Shown: positions 14,679 to 25,500 of the stretch, piece after piece
Position numbering within the stretch: position 1 is the first letter of the stretch
How the letters are laid out: every line of letters starts with the position of its first letter
Source of the DNA: Bryobacterales bacterium
GTDB taxonomy: Bacteria > Acidobacteriota > Terriglobia > Bryobacterales > Bryobacteraceae
Direction: 5' to 3'
Length of the DNA: 58,154 nt
Assembly: GCA_003167255.1 (NCBI GenBank)
Contig: PMTR01000016.1
Coordinates: forward strand, 23,116-81,269
Made by a program: the position numbers and the translations under genes
Notes under the pieces: generated by a model
What the model was told of the DNA's origin: nothing
What the model saw: only the letters and a program-made list of their open reading frames with translations
Database searches by the model: none

Positions 14679-17672
14679 ATGGAGTACGATTTCGGAGCTA
14701 TGTATCCACCTGCTCCTAATCAATCGGCTGATTTTCCACCTGCTCCTAATCAATCGGCCGATTTTCTGAAAGTGTTCGACGAAGAACTGCAACGCATCAA
14801 GGCGTGGCGCAAGAACCGGGGCATACCCGAGAATGACGGGGACCCACGGCTCGATCTCATCGGGCTGGCTTTCTCCGGCGGCGGTATACGGAGCGCCACT
14901 TTTAACCTGGGCGTGCTGCAGGCGCTGGCGAAGCTGGAAATCCTGCGGTACGTGGATTATTTGTCGACGGTTTCCGGAGGCGGGTATATCGGCGGGTGGC
15001 TTACGGGGATGATTCATCGACTGGGAGCCGGCGGAATGAAGGAGGTGGAAGATGGGCTCGATCCGGGCGAGGTTAATAAGGATAACCTTCCGCAAAAAGC
15101 CATCGCGCACCTGCGCGCCTTCAGCAACTATCTCACTCCGAAGGTGAGCGCGCTGAGCGCCGATACGTGGTCGTTGTTCAGCATCTGGTCGCGCAATACT
15201 TTGCTGAACCTGGTGACGCTGGTTGCCGGGATCGCGGCGCTGATTCTATTTGGGCGCTTGGTCGGCTTGACCAGCATGGTCACGAAGTGGCCGGCAGCGC
15301 TTGGCTGGTCCTGGGCGGCCTTCGCGGTCGCGGCGGTGACGCTGGCTCTGACCCTCAGGGTGTGGCTGCCGCGCAAATACTGCAAGGATAGCGGGGTGCA
15401 GCGGCTGGTGGTTCTGCCGGCATTCGCTGGAGCGCTCTTGATGACGTTTGCGGTCTATGCCTGCCCGATCACGGACTGGGTGCTGCCGGGCATCGTGCTG
15501 TCGGTGCTGTTTTTTGTGCTGCAACTGCTGGCGGGCTTCTGGGGGTGGTTCCTGCACCATCACCAGAACAAAGGCGCCCTGGTCTTGGATGGGCTGCTAC
15601 AGCTCAGTGTGGCGGCAGTTTCCGGCTTCGTGGCGAGCTGGCTGTTCTACGCCGTTTCGTTCGGAGTCCAGCATTTTAACGGCCTGGCGTTCGCTCCGTG
15701 GCTGGTCTTGACGGTTGGACCGCCGGCGATGCTGGCGGCGGTTTCGCTCGGCGTGATCGTGAACGTGGGATTGATGGGGCGCGACATCCCCGACGACACT
15801 CGGGAGTGGCTGGGACGGCTGGGCGCGTGGGCGATGATTTACGGCGCGGGCTGGCTGCTGTTTTTCAGCGTGGCGTTCCTGGGGCCGTTGGGGCTGAAGG
15901 CCGGGTGGAGCGCGTTCGCGAACTGGGCCAAGGCCACGGTCACGTTGGCATGGGTAGGAACCACAATGGGCAGTTTGCTGGCGGCGAAAGGCGCCAAGAC
16001 CGGCAGCGACCAGGGCGGCGGAACGATGAACCTGGTAGCGTTGGCGGGCCCTTGGGTGTTCCTGTTGGGGTTTGTGTCGCTGATTGGGCTGGGGGTTCAT
16101 GAGTTGACGCTCGGGCCACCGATGCCGCCACCGGCGACTGGGCCCACCAGCGCCAGCGCGCCGGCTGCACCCGCCCTCGCCAGCGCCACGGCGAAGGTGA
16201 CGCAATCGGGCTCGACGATTACGGTGACCTTCGATTCGCAGGGCGGCCCAAAGAAGGAGGAAGTTTCGCTTTGGTGCCGGTACTGGGACGAAATGCAAGT
16301 CCAGATCCCGTACATCTGGCCGTGGAAGAACCCTGGCGGCATCAGTTGGTACAAGGGCCTGTTGGACGTGATGCTGCTGGCGGTGGCGATCGCCCTGCTG
16401 ATGGCGTGGCGGGTGGATATCAACGAGTTCTCGCTGCACCACTTCTATAAGAACCGGCTGGTGCGGTGTTACCTGGGCGCGTCGCGAGAACGGAAGGATC
16501 GCCATGCGAATCCTTTTACGAACTTCGATCTGGACGACGATTTCCCGCTGAACCACCTGGACGACCCCAACTTCAGCGGTCCGTTCCCGATTATCAACGC
16601 CACGCTCAACCTGAGCAGCGGGCGCAACCTGGCGTGGCAGGAGCGCAAGGGCGCATCCTTTATCTTTACGCCGGTGTACAGCGGGTACGACACGGGGCGG
16701 GACGACTCGGGCACCTCCAACAGCCGCCGCATGCGCGTGGGCGGAGATGCGGACGGCGGCCCGCCGCCAGCCGGATACTACCCCACGCAACTTGTGGCCA
16801 AGACCGAGTACAAAGCGGAGCCAGATGAACCGGAGACACCGGCCGACGCCGGCGCAGCGGCGAGATTCACGAATGACGGCATCATGATGGGAACGACCGT
16901 GGCGATTTCCGGGGCGGCGGCGAACCCGAACCAGGGGTACCACACGTCGACTGCGGTGGCGTTCCTGATGTCCGTGTTCGACGTGCGGTTGGGATGGTGG
17001 CTGGGCAACCCGGCCGGGCCGGACCGCACGGCGAGTTCGAACGGGCCCACTTTCGGCCTGGGTTACACGCTGGCGGAGTTGTTCGGGACCACCAGCGCGG
17101 ACAGCGCTTTCGTCAACCTGTCGGACGGCGGCCACTTCGACAACATGGGGCTGTACGAGCTGGTGCGGCGCAAGTGCCGCTACATCATTTTGTGCGACGC
17201 GGAACAGGACGGGGATCTGCACTTCGGCGGCCTATCGACGGCGATTCGCATGTGCCGCACGGATTTCGGAGCCAAGATCGACATCAACGTTTCGCAACTC
17301 GCGCGCAAGCCCGACAACAAGCCCGAGAGCTTCTCGGGATGCCACTATGCGATCGGCGACATTACTTATGCGAACAAGACGACGGGCAGGCTGGTTTATC
17401 TGAAGTCGTCACTGACGGGAGACGAGCCCGCGGATGTGTTGGGATACCACAACCAGGTGGCGCAGTTCCCGCACGAATCGACGGCCGACCAGTGGTTCGA
17501 TGAGTCGCAGTTCGAGAGCTACCGGGCTTTGGGGTACCACATTGCGGACAAGGCATTGGGGGATGGCCGGGCGCCGCTCAGCGCGGCAAAGACGAAGCAG
17601 GATTTCTTCGGAGCGCTGAAGGGATGCGTGGATCCGCCGAAGCCGGCGCCGGACCAGGCGGAACAGCAGTAG
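14679..17672 (+). CDS. Large membrane-spanning patatin-like phospholipase
   Basis: The 997-aa protein has a patatin-type Ser-Asp lipase domain split around a membrane region. The oxyanion loop is GGGIR (residues 67-71), the nucleophile is probably Ser99 in STVSGGGYIGGW, and the catalytic Asp is probably Asp816 in LSDGGHFDNMG. Between them lie about ten hydrophobic segments (roughly residues 165-470 and 565-590). Residues 11-30 are a perfect duplication of PPAPNQSADF, encoded by a 30-bp tandem repeat at 14706-14765 with one mismatch, so the start may be the second ATG at 14700. Such multi-pass patatins are known from Acidobacteria and Planctomycetes; substrate lipids are unknown. It is monocistronic. 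Confidence 0.85.
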   Translation: MEYDFGAMYPPAPNQSADFPPAPNQSADFLKVFDEELQRIKAWRKNRGIPENDGDPRLDLIGLAFSGGGIRSATFNLGVLQALAKLEILRYVDYLSTVSGGGYIGGWLTGMIHRLGAGGMKEVEDGLDPGEVNKDNLPQKAIAHLRAFSNYLTPKVSALSADTWSLFSIWSRNTLLNLVTLVAGIAALILFGRLVGLTSMVTKWPAALGWSWAAFAVAAVTLALTLRVWLPRKYCKDSGVQRLVVLPAFAGALLMTFAVYACPITDWVLPGIVLSVLFFVLQLLAGFWGWFLHHHQNKGALVLDGLLQLSVAAVSGFVASWLFYAVSFGVQHFNGLAFAPWLVLTVGPPAMLAAVSLGVIVNVGLMGRDIPDDTREWLGRLGAWAMIYGAGWLLFFSVAFLGPLGLKAGWSAFANWAKATVTLAWVGTTMGSLLAAKGAKTGSDQGGGTMNLVALAGPWVFLLGFVSLIGLGVHELTLGPPMPPPATGPTSASAPAAPALASATAKVTQSGSTITVTFDSQGGPKKEEVSLWCRYWDEMQVQIPYIWPWKNPGGISWYKGLLDVMLLAVAIALLMAWRVDINEFSLHHFYKNRLVRCYLGASRERKDRHANPFTNFDLDDDFPLNHLDDPNFSGPFPIINATLNLSSGRNLAWQERKGASFIFTPVYSGYDTGRDDSGTSNSRRMRVGGDADGGPPPAGYYPTQLVAKTEYKAEPDEPETPADAGAAARFTNDGIMMGTTVAISGAAANPNQGYHTSTAVAFLMSVFDVRLGWWLGNPAGPDRTASSNGPTFGLGYTLAELFGTTSADSAFVNLSDGGHFDNMGLYELVRRKCRYIILCDAEQDGDLHFGGLSTAIRMCRTDFGAKIDINVSQLARKPDNKPESFSGCHYAIGDITYANKTTGRLVYLKSSLTGDEPADVLGYHNQVAQFPHESTADQWFDESQFESYRALGYHIADKALGDGRAPLSAAKTKQDFFGALKGCVDPPKPAPDQAEQQ
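14706..14765 (+). repeat. 30-bp tandem duplication inside the patatin N-terminus
   Basis: Two copies of a 30-base unit (14706-14735 and 14736-14765) differ at one base (GGCTG against GGCCG). They encode PPAPNQSADF twice. The single difference shows that the duplication is recent. Confidence 0.9.
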
Positions 17673-17719
17673 AAAGTCCCCGGGGGTAGCGGGCCGTCCA
17701 CTTGGCTGTGAAGAGCACA

Positions 17720-18592
17720 TCACCGTCTCTCCGCCGAAATCCTCACCCGCCGATCGATCCACGCGTACAACCCGATCGTCGCCAGAATCAAGATCGGTCC
17801 TTCCACCGGCGAAAGCGTGTGGTATTTGTTCGGTCCATTCAAGGGGACCTGAAACCAAAACGCCGGCGAGGTGAAGCGGCTCAGCGCAAACCAGTGATGT
17901 GGGTTGCTCTTGTCCTCGAAGAGCTGCATGAGTCCCAACGACCACAGCAGAATGCCAACTGCCGTGACCGCCAGGATCATGATTATGCCGGGCCGCTTCC
18001 AGATGCGCCAGGCATCCCGCGGGCCGTCGTCCCGCGAATCGCAGCGCAGAAATGCCATCGCCACAAGCACTCCGGCCGCACCGCCGAGCAGGTCCATGTA
18101 GACATCGTTGAAGTCGAAGGGCACGGGCTTGCCTCTCGCCAGCACCCAATACTGGAAGCACTCGTCAAGGCCGCCGAAGAGCGCGATCCACGCCAGCGAT
18201 TCCGCCGGCGAGAGTGTCAGCGCAACGAGCGCCATGCCTTCCGGAATGTATTGCGGATAATGCACCAGCTCGACGTTATTCGCCGTGAACACGCGCCATG
18301 CGCACCCGATCAACGCCAGCGTCACAATCCAGAACGCCACGACCGTGCGCTACGCCGTTTGCCCCCTGAGCCGCCGGATCAGGATCCACGTCAGCCATGC
18401 CGCCTCCATCATGGTAATCGCCGCCGATACCTGATACAGGCGCCGATGGGTGATCCGAATCGCGATTTCGTTGACCAGCCATTGCACGTTTTCATGGGGA
18501 AACGTGACCGCCGCGGCATACGCGATCAACCCCGCCCAACTCCAGCGCGGGTGTGAGTGAATCGCTGCCAGCAATCGAGGAAGAGTGGGCAC
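17720..18592 (-). pseudogene. VanZ-like membrane protein interrupted by an amber codon
   Basis: Two frames, 18592-18350 (80 codons) and 18340-17720 (206 codons from a GTG), are in the same phase and separated only by TAG at 18350-18352 and three more codons. Read through, they give a single ~290-aa protein. It has an N-terminal helix, further hydrophobic segments, the VanZ-type motif FNDVYMDLLGGAAGVLVA around the middle, ALFGGLDECFQ before it and two C-terminal membrane helices. The C-terminal piece alone could be made from the GTG. VanZ-like proteins are small membrane proteins of mostly unknown function (glycopeptide tolerance in the founding case). I favour a single gene with a nonsense mutation. 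Confidence 0.65.
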
Positions 18593-18934
18593 CTAAGACG
18601 CCTCATTATGCCACAGGCGGGCTTGCCACTGCCATTTCCGTGGACGGCGTTTACCGCGACGCACACCATCGACACCTGCCCTTCGCTTTCCAGACGGAGG
18701 GCGCTGGACATAAAGATCTGCCCGGCGTCTCGCCACAAGCCGAAGAACGCCGGCTAAAAGCCGGCGGCAGGCTGAAAGCCTGGCCCCACATGGGCGCGAC
18801 CTGTCTTGCGTACACATACGCACACATACCCACGCGATTGCTATGTTCACGGATAGGTTCGATAATGTGGCTGATCTCTCTAAGGATGGCTCGGTTTCCG
18901 GAAACAGCCTGGAGGCGAAATCAGCCACTCTCAA
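18593..18934. other. Intergenic region with paired hairpin repeats
   Basis: There are 340 bp between the VanZ-like start and the pseudouridine synthase. It contains two adjacent small palindromes (listed separately). The remaining sequence has no family-like frame, although short open frames exist on both strands. Confidence 0.4.
18749..18782. repeat. Adjacent palindromes (dispersed-repeat-like)
   Basis: GCCGGCT-AAA-AGCCGGC (18749-18765) is followed two bases later by CAGGCT-GAA-AGCCTG (18768-18782) and then GCCCCAC. I recall this 'AGGCTGAAAGCCTG…CCCCAC' text as a dispersed intergenic repeat in acidobacterial genomes. There is no T run, so a terminator is unlikely. Confidence 0.6.
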
Positions 18935-19711
18935 ATGAAGAACCTTCCACGAAAGGGCGGTAGCCGGTCAGGAAAGCAGGATCACTTTTCGGACCGCACG
19001 AATCGGCGACAACCTCGTTTCTCACGGGAGCTTGTCGTGCTTTACGAAGACGATTCCGTGGTGGCGATCGATAAACCCGCCGGGCTTCCGGCCGTGCCGG
19101 TTAAAGGCTCCGATACTCCGTCCGCCTGGTCTCTTCTTTCCGCAGAACTGAAACTGAAGAGACAACGCGCCTTTGTGGTACATCGCATTGATCGTTTTAC
19201 ATCTGGGATTCTGCTCTTTGCGAAAACTGAATCGGGTCGAGATACACTGGTTCGACAGTTTCTCGGCCATACTCCCATGAGGCAGTACCTCGCGGTGGTC
19301 CGCGGGCGTCTCGCCGCCCAGGAAGGGAAGCTGGTACATTACTTTCGACGGGAAGGAATGTTTCAAAGGTTGCGCACGGAGAGCGACGACCAAGCGGCTC
19401 GTGCTGAACTTCAATATTCGGTCGAACGCCCTCTTGTGGGCGCTTCGCTGGTTCGAGTGGCGCTGGTGACGGGATTGCAGAATCAGATCCGAGTGCAGTT
19501 TTCAGCGATCGGCCACCCGGTTATCGGCGACCGGAAATACCACCTGGCGGAATCGTCGGAGCGGCGAATTGCGCGCGTCGCTCTTCACGCCGCGTATCTT
19601 CAGTTCATTCATCCACGATCGGGAGAGAGCGTGTCGATTGACTGCGAATTGCCCCCGGATTTTCGGTCTCTGGTGCAGGCATTATCGCTACCAGCCGACC
19701 GGCACGGGTGA
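18935..19711 (+). CDS. RluA-family pseudouridine synthase
   Basis: The 258-aa protein has the RluA/RsuA-type fold: VVLYEDDSVVAIDKPAGLP at the start of the catalytic domain, the invariant motif HRIDRFTSGILLF with the catalytic Asp, then LVTGLQNQIRVQFSAIGHP and GDRKY, both typical of the family. There is no N-terminal S4 domain; a basic, disordered ~30-residue lead replaces it. It isomerises uridine in rRNA or tRNA; the target site cannot be told. It ends 98 bp before the convergent S53 peptidase. Confidence 0.88.
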   Translation: MKNLPRKGGSRSGKQDHFSDRTNRRQPRFSRELVVLYEDDSVVAIDKPAGLPAVPVKGSDTPSAWSLLSAELKLKRQRAFVVHRIDRFTSGILLFAKTESGRDTLVRQFLGHTPMRQYLAVVRGRLAAQEGKLVHYFRREGMFQRLRTESDDQAARAELQYSVERPLVGASLVRVALVTGLQNQIRVQFSAIGHPVIGDRKYHLAESSERRIARVALHAAYLQFIHPRSGESVSIDCELPPDFRSLVQALSLPADRHG

Positions 19712-19808
19712 GCGCTCAAGTGCAACCAAGGGCTTCGCCCCTGAGATCCCACCGGGATCTGGAAGCCAGTCAGCCAGAAGTGCGCCACGCCATCACGGTT
19801 GCGATCGG

Positions 19809-21374
19809 CTACAGGGTCGGCCCCGTGGGTTCTTGCCGGGCGGCGACCAGCGCCGCGAGCAGATTCTCGCCCGAGGGCGACCCCAGTCCGGTACAGGCAT
19901 CCCATCCCGGGGCCGCCGAAAACGAGCCGTTCGAGCCTTGCGTGATGTCGTCGAGCGCCTTCGTGGAACTAGCGAACCCATAAAGGGCCGGCTGGAGGAA
20001 TCCCAAGGGATTCCCGAGCTTCTGATTGAGTAGCGCAATCAAGGCGCTCCATAGCGGCGCGACCGCGCTGGTGCCGCCGATGACCAGGGATTCCCCATCC
20101 ACCAGCACCTGGTATCCCGATTCCGGGTCGGCATCCCCTGAAACATCCGGCACGCCCCGCCCGCCGCCGGAGGGAGGTGTCACGCCGGCGCTAGCCTGCC
20201 AGGAGGGCAGCGGAAACTGCACGCTGAACCCGCCGCCCGTAGCGCCGCCTTGCGCGCCATCGTTCCAGACCGTCTCGCTCGAAATCGTTCCGTTGGCGCT
20301 CTGCAAATTGGTCCCCCCGCAGGCCAGAATGTGCGGGCTGGAGGCCGGGAAATCCACGTCGTTTCCCCCGCCACTCACTCCGTCGCTCGAACCGTTATCG
20401 CCGGACGCCGCGCAGATGCTCACGCCTAGCAGGGCAGCGTCCTGCGCCGCCGCATCGAAGGCCGTCATCGCCTGTATGGTCCAGCCCGATTCCGGCCCTC
20501 CCCAACTGATGGAGATCACCGAGGGCTTGTTCGTCGCGTCGTGAATCGCCGTGGTGAGCGCGTCCTGAAAGCCGGCGGTGGTGTTGGGCGCAAAGTACAC
20601 GACAATCCGCGCGCCCGGCGCGACCGCCCCGGCCACCTCGATATCCAGCAGCACCTCTCCATCGGCGCTGTTGGCGTTGGTCGGTGCGTTGTTCCCCTTG
20701 TCCACCGATACCGGGAGCACCGTGGGTTGCTTCACACCGACCGAGGAGAAGTAGGTCTGCAGGTCGGCCGGAAGATAGCCGCCGCCGAGTTCCAGGATGC
20801 CGATGGTCTGCCCCGTCCCGTCGGCATCCATCGGGAACTGGTAGAGTTGCGCAACCTGCCGCGGCGCATAAGAGACCGCCTTCGGCGTGTTGGGGCTCGG
20901 CGTGTGCGCCACGTACACGCGGAAATGTGGTTTGACGTGAGGCCGGTTATCCAGCCCGAGCACAGCCTCGATCGACCCCGCCATTTCCGCCGGAACGTGG
21001 ACCGCGCCGGTGCGTGCCCGGTATGGGGTCCCCTCGAGTTCGTAGCGCTCGAATGGGACGTCGAAGGCCTTCGACATATCGGCTGCGGTTCCTTCCAGCT
21101 TGACCGTGCGGCGCTCGGGCGCGACTTCGGTCACCGTAAGGTTGTACTCCTTGGCGAATGCCTTGACCTGGTCGATCGAGCCCGGATCGGCGCCGTATCT
21201 GGCGGCGAATTCCTCCCGCGTAATTGCGGCGCCGCCGGTCTGAGCCGCTACGAACGGCGTCTTCGGTTTGAAGATCACGGAAACTTCGATGACCTCGTCC
21301 TTCGGCACATCGCCTACGCGCGTGCCGGCCCGGCGCCGTTCGCTGCCTGGGAGCGGAACTTTGTTGCTGGCCAT
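19809..21374 (-). CDS. S53 family serine-carboxyl peptidase (kumamolisin/sedolisin type)
   Basis: I start at 21374 (MASNKVPLPG), where AGGAGG lies 7 bases upstream; the frame runs on without a ribosome-binding site. The N-terminal ~160 residues are the pro-domain (EEFAARYGAD, VPFERYELEG). The catalytic part carries Glu240 and Asp244 in DGEVLLDIE, the oxyanion Asp326 in AASGDNG and Ser436 in GGTSAVAP. The C-terminal calcium region DITQGSNG is also present. No signal peptide is obvious, as in kumamolisin itself. Members are acid-active endopeptidases that self-process. It is monocistronic. Confidence 0.92.
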   Translation of the reverse strand: MASNKVPLPGSERRRAGTRVGDVPKDEVIEVSVIFKPKTPFVAAQTGGAAITREEFAARYGADPGSIDQVKAFAKEYNLTVTEVAPERRTVKLEGTAADMSKAFDVPFERYELEGTPYRARTGAVHVPAEMAGSIEAVLGLDNRPHVKPHFRVYVAHTPSPNTPKAVSYAPRQVAQLYQFPMDADGTGQTIGILELGGGYLPADLQTYFSSVGVKQPTVLPVSVDKGNNAPTNANSADGEVLLDIEVAGAVAPGARIVVYFAPNTTAGFQDALTTAIHDATNKPSVISISWGGPESGWTIQAMTAFDAAAQDAALLGVSICAASGDNGSSDGVSGGGNDVDFPASSPHILACGGTNLQSANGTISSETVWNDGAQGGATGGGFSVQFPLPSWQASAGVTPPSGGGRGVPDVSGDADPESGYQVLVDGESLVIGGTSAVAPLWSALIALLNQKLGNPLGFLQPALYGFASSTKALDDITQGSNGSFSAAPGWDACTGLGSPSGENLLAALVAARQEPTGPTL

Positions 21375-21561
21375 TGGCTTCCTCCTGCTCTCCATCAAAG
21401 AGCATCTGTAAGTATAGTCGGGCTGATCGCGGATGGCCGGAGGGTCTGTGCTGTTCCGCACGTTACACCGGGCGCTGACGGCGTTGCGGCAGCGGCGCCG
21501 GGCTCAGCGGGCTCAGTCGCGCTATTGTTTCGCACTTACCCACCCGCTATAATCGTGGCGC

Positions 21562-22566
21562 TTGAACACCTGCTCACGCGCCGCTCTGCTGGTGGGCGCC
21601 GCCCTCGTGCTCACTGTTCTCTGGGCGCGGCGCGAACCCGTAGCCCGACCGGGCATCACGCTCGAACCCGTGCGCCTTCTCGCCGATGGCTATGACACCG
21701 CCATCCTCACCTTCCACTCCGCTCAGCGGCCTCGCATCACCATCGACCCGTCCTACGCCGCCACAGTGGAAAACGCCACCGATTCCACCACCCGCATTCG
21801 CGCCGGAGTCCTTCCCGCGCAAATCCACGTGCGCGTCGAGTTCCCTAACTTCCCGCCTGCCACGTTGCAACTCGCCACCTCGCTCGCTGCCGCCGACACC
21901 TTCCAGGACGGCACCCCCGACTTTCTCCGACTGGACGATGACCGCGACCGCCTGGCCTTTCGACGCTGGTTCACGTTCCTCGCCGAGACACAGTATTTTC
22001 AGCCTCCCGATGCCCGTCCCGCCGAGATCCACGATTGCGCCGCGCTCATCCGCTACGCCTACCGCGAAACCTTCCGCACGCACGATGCGGGATGGGCCGA
22101 AGCCGCGGGCGTGCCCGTGGTCCCGGCATTCGATCCGTCGGGCAAGTATCACTATCCCTACACGCCCCTGGCCGCCGAACTGTTCCGCGTCCGTGCAGGG
22201 CCGCTCGCCCCGGGCGATTTCTCCAGCGGCGCATTCGCCCAATTTGCCGACGCCCAAACCCTGCGCCGCTTCAATACCCATTTCCTGACGCGCGATCTTA
22301 CCCGGGCGCAATCCGGCGACCTGCTCTTCTTTCGTCACGACGCAACCTTCCATAGCATGATCTATCTCGGCCGAAGCCAGCTTCGCCCCGACGGCAATCT
22401 CTACGTGGTCTACCACACCGGCCCCGACGGCGGCGACCCGGGCGAAATCAAGCGTCTCACCCTGCCGGAACTCCTCCACTTTCCGCAGCCCGATTGGCGC
22501 CCGCTGGCTGCCAATCCCAAATTCCTCGGCGTGTATCGCTGGAACATCCTGAGAGAGGCGTTATGA
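21562..22566 (+). CDS. DUF1175 protein (YfaT-like), NlpC/P60-like fold
   Basis: The 334-aa protein has an N-terminal signal/anchor (residues 6-22), a beta domain (25-115) and a DUF1175 domain. The Cys helix [15 protein letters not shown] and the later [19 protein letters not shown] look like the Cys and His parts of an NlpC/P60-type cysteine-hydrolase fold, which suggests peptidoglycan or isopeptide hydrolysis (inference). DUF1175 genes sit beside alpha-2-macroglobulin genes (E. coli yfaT-yfaS), as here. The stop overlaps the next ATG in ATGA, so the two are translationally coupled. Confidence 0.85.
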   Translation: MNTCSRAALLVGAALVLTVLWARREPVARPGITLEPVRLLADGYDTAILTFHSAQRPRITIDPSYAATVENATDSTTRIRAGVLPAQIHVRVEFPNFPPATLQLATSLAAADTFQDGTPDFLRLDDDRDRLAFRRWFTFLAETQYFQPPDARPAEIHDCAALIRYAYRETFRTHDAGWAEAAGVPVVPAFDPSGKYHYPYTPLAAELFRVRAGPLAPGDFSSGAFAQFADAQTLRRFNTHFLTRDLTRAQSGDLLFFRHDATFHSMIYLGRSQLRPDGNLYVVYHTGPDGGDPGEIKRLTLPELLHFPQPDWRPLAANPKFLGVYRWNILREAL

Positions 22567-25500
22567 GTAAGTACAGCATTGCATATATAGGGCGTCGTAT
22601 GACAGGAAGAACGCTCCCTGACGGTCGCGGCTCGGATGGGAGCGGCGCGCGTCAGCAAGCGTTCTGGCGATACACGGGGGAACTTCTGAAACCACTTACT
22701 AAGTACCTGCAGTTGGTCCTGTTGCTCGCCGCCGTGGCCACTGGTCTCAGCCAGTCCGAGACTCAGCCCTATTTCGCGCTCGCCTCCAGCCAGACCTTCG
22801 GCACGCACTCCAAGCCCTCCGTCTCGGTCAGTAGCTGGGCCGTCGACGCGCTCGAATTCCGTGTCTACCGCATCGAAGATCCGCTCAAGTTCTTTCAGGA
22901 GATCGAGAACCCCCACCAGTTCGGCGCACGCACGCCGGCGCCGCCCCACGAGCGCACGCTGCTCGAGCGGATCCATATATGGAAGCGCAGCCTCCGCGCG
23001 GCCATTCGCCTTGGGCTTCGCGCCCAGTTCACGGAATCGCCCAGTGCCCATTTCGAAAAACTGTTTCCCTCGAAATCCACCGCCCAGCCCGGCGGCCGCG
23101 AAACGCATTACGCGGAAGCCCCCGTCCTGAACGCCCAGCAACTGGTGCTTTCGTTTGTGCAGCCCGTACAGAGCCGCAACCGCTGGGAGCGCCAAACCGT
23201 CCCCGTGAATGTTGCCGGAAAGGGCGTGTATATCGTCGAGGCCGTCACAGGCCAGCTCCGCGCCTACACCGTGTTGATCGTTTCCGATTCCGTCCTCATC
23301 ACCAAGACCGGCAAGGGACGGATCGTCAACATGCTGGTCGATCGCTCGACCGGCGAGCCCCTTAGGGACGCCAAGATCTGGATGCTCGGCCGCGATTCCA
23401 GCCTGGGTAACGCCACCACCGATGCCGAAGGCGTCGCCGTTCTGCCCATTCCCGCCGGCCGCCCCGATGACGTACGACTTCTCGCCCGCAACGGCTCCGA
23501 CTACGCCGTCAACACCCTCGCCGAGTACGCCTTTTCCGTCAACCAGCCCACTTGGATGGGCTACATCTATACCGACCGGCCGGTCTATCGCCCCGGCCAC
23601 ACGGTCCACTTCAAAGGTATCCTGCGCTTGCGGACTGCGGCCGGTTACGAAGTGCCCGCCGGCAAGGCCATCTCCATCAGCATCCAGGATCAGGAACAAA
23701 AGCCGGTCTACCAGAAGAGCCTCAACACCAGCGCCAACGGCACCATTCACGACGATCTCACGCTCCCGCCCTCGGCCGCCCTCGGCAATTACTTCATGGA
23801 GGTCAAATCCACCGTGGGTGAGGGCTACATGAATGGCAGCTTCGAGGTGGAGGAATACAAGAAGCCCGAATACGAAGTCCGGGTTATTCCCGGCAAACCC
23901 CGCGTGCTGCAGGGCGAAGCGGTGCAGGCCTCGATCGACGCGCGCTACTACTTCGGCGAGCCCGTCAGCAGCGCCAAAGTCCATTACACCGTCTACCGCG
24001 ACCGCTATTGGTTCCCGCTCTGGTACGACCCCGATGAATCCACGTCGGAAGATTTCGCCGGCGGCGATAACGACGACACCGGCGATCAAGTGGCCGACGG
24101 CGACGGCGTGCTGGATGCCGATGGCAAACTCACCATTAACGTCTCAACCACCGTTTCCGAACACAAGGCCGACTACCTGTATCGCGTCGAGGCCAGCGTC
24201 ACCGACCTGGGCAAACGCGAGATCACCGGCAAGGGCTGGATCGTCGCCACCTACGGCAGCTTCGTCCTCAACGCCACGCCCGAACATTACTTCTATGCGC
24301 CGGGCTCCCTGGCCACGGTGACCGTCGAGGCGCGCGACTACGATAGCAAGCCCGTGGCCACCGCCTTCCACGTCAGGCTGCTTCGCTACAACTTCTATGA
24401 CCGCAAGCCCGGAGAAGTGAAAGCCGAAGCCGATGGCAGCGCCGGGGAAAGCGGGCAGGGCACGGTCAGCCTCAGCGTCCCCGCCGACGGCGGTTACTAT
24501 CGCGTGGAAGCTACCGCGCGCACGCCCGAAGGCCGGGACGTCCTGGCCATCACCGACTTCTGGGTCTCCGGCGGCGTCTCCGGCCAATCCCGCAACACTC
24601 GCAAGGAAATCCAGATTATCCCCGACAAGAAAACCTACCGCGCCGGCGATACCGCCAAACTCCTGCTGGTCACCGGCCAGCCCAACACGCCGCTCTGGGT
24701 CAGCGTGGAGGGCCGCGACCTCCAGCAGTACAAACTCGTCCGCTCGCCGCAATCCACCGCCGAGTTCACCATCCCCGTCACCGCCGCCGATGAGCCCGGC
24801 ATTACCGTCTCCGCCGCTTTCATCCGCGCCGGCGATCTCTACGCCGGCACCAAGTACCTCAAGGTTCCCGCCGAGCAGCACCAGTTAAACGTCAAGCTCT
24901 CGACCGACAAGCCGCAATATCAGCCCGGTCAGACGGCCGATTACACCTTCGACGTCACCGGCGCCGGCGGCCGGCCCGTTCCGGGCGCCGAGTTCTCGCT
25001 CGGCGTGGTCGACGAAGCCATCTATGCGGTCCGCCGCGACACGCTGCAGGATCCGCTGGCCTTTTTCTACGGCCGCGAATGGAACCGTGTCTTCACCGAA
25101 AACTCGCTGAACTTTTTCTTCAGCGGCGAAGCCGGCAAGCGCCGCATGCAACTGGCCCAATTGCGCGCGCCGAGCCGTTTGGCCCAGCTCAAACCCGACC
25201 GCATGGCCGAACCCAAAATCCGCAAGGCTTTCCCCGATACCGCGTTCTGGGCCGCCGATATCGTGACCGATGCCGCCGGCCACGCCCGCGCCAAGGTCGA
25301 GTTCCCCGATTCCCTTACCACTTGGCGCGCCACCGCCCGCGGCGTCACCCCCGACACCAAGGTCGGCGGCGCCACTCTCAAGACCATCGTGCGCAAAAAC
25401 CTCATCCTGCGCCTGGTGGTGCCCCGCTTTTTCGTGCAAGGCGATGAGGTGGTCGTCTCCGCGCTGGTTCACAACTACCTCGCCGACGCCAAAAACGCGC

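Noticed and set aside
15597-17222. 541-codon minus-strand frame opposite the patatin gene
   Set aside because: His/Arg/Gln-rich antisense translation of the membrane part; no family features.
18749-18782. Intrinsic terminator after the VanZ-like or before the RluA gene
   Set aside because: The palindromes have no T run, and the position is upstream of both genes, not downstream of either.
22410-24089. 559-codon minus-strand frame opposite DUF1175/A2M
   Set aside because: Gly/Val-rich antisense of A2M codons in a high-GC genome; no domain and no ribosome-binding site.
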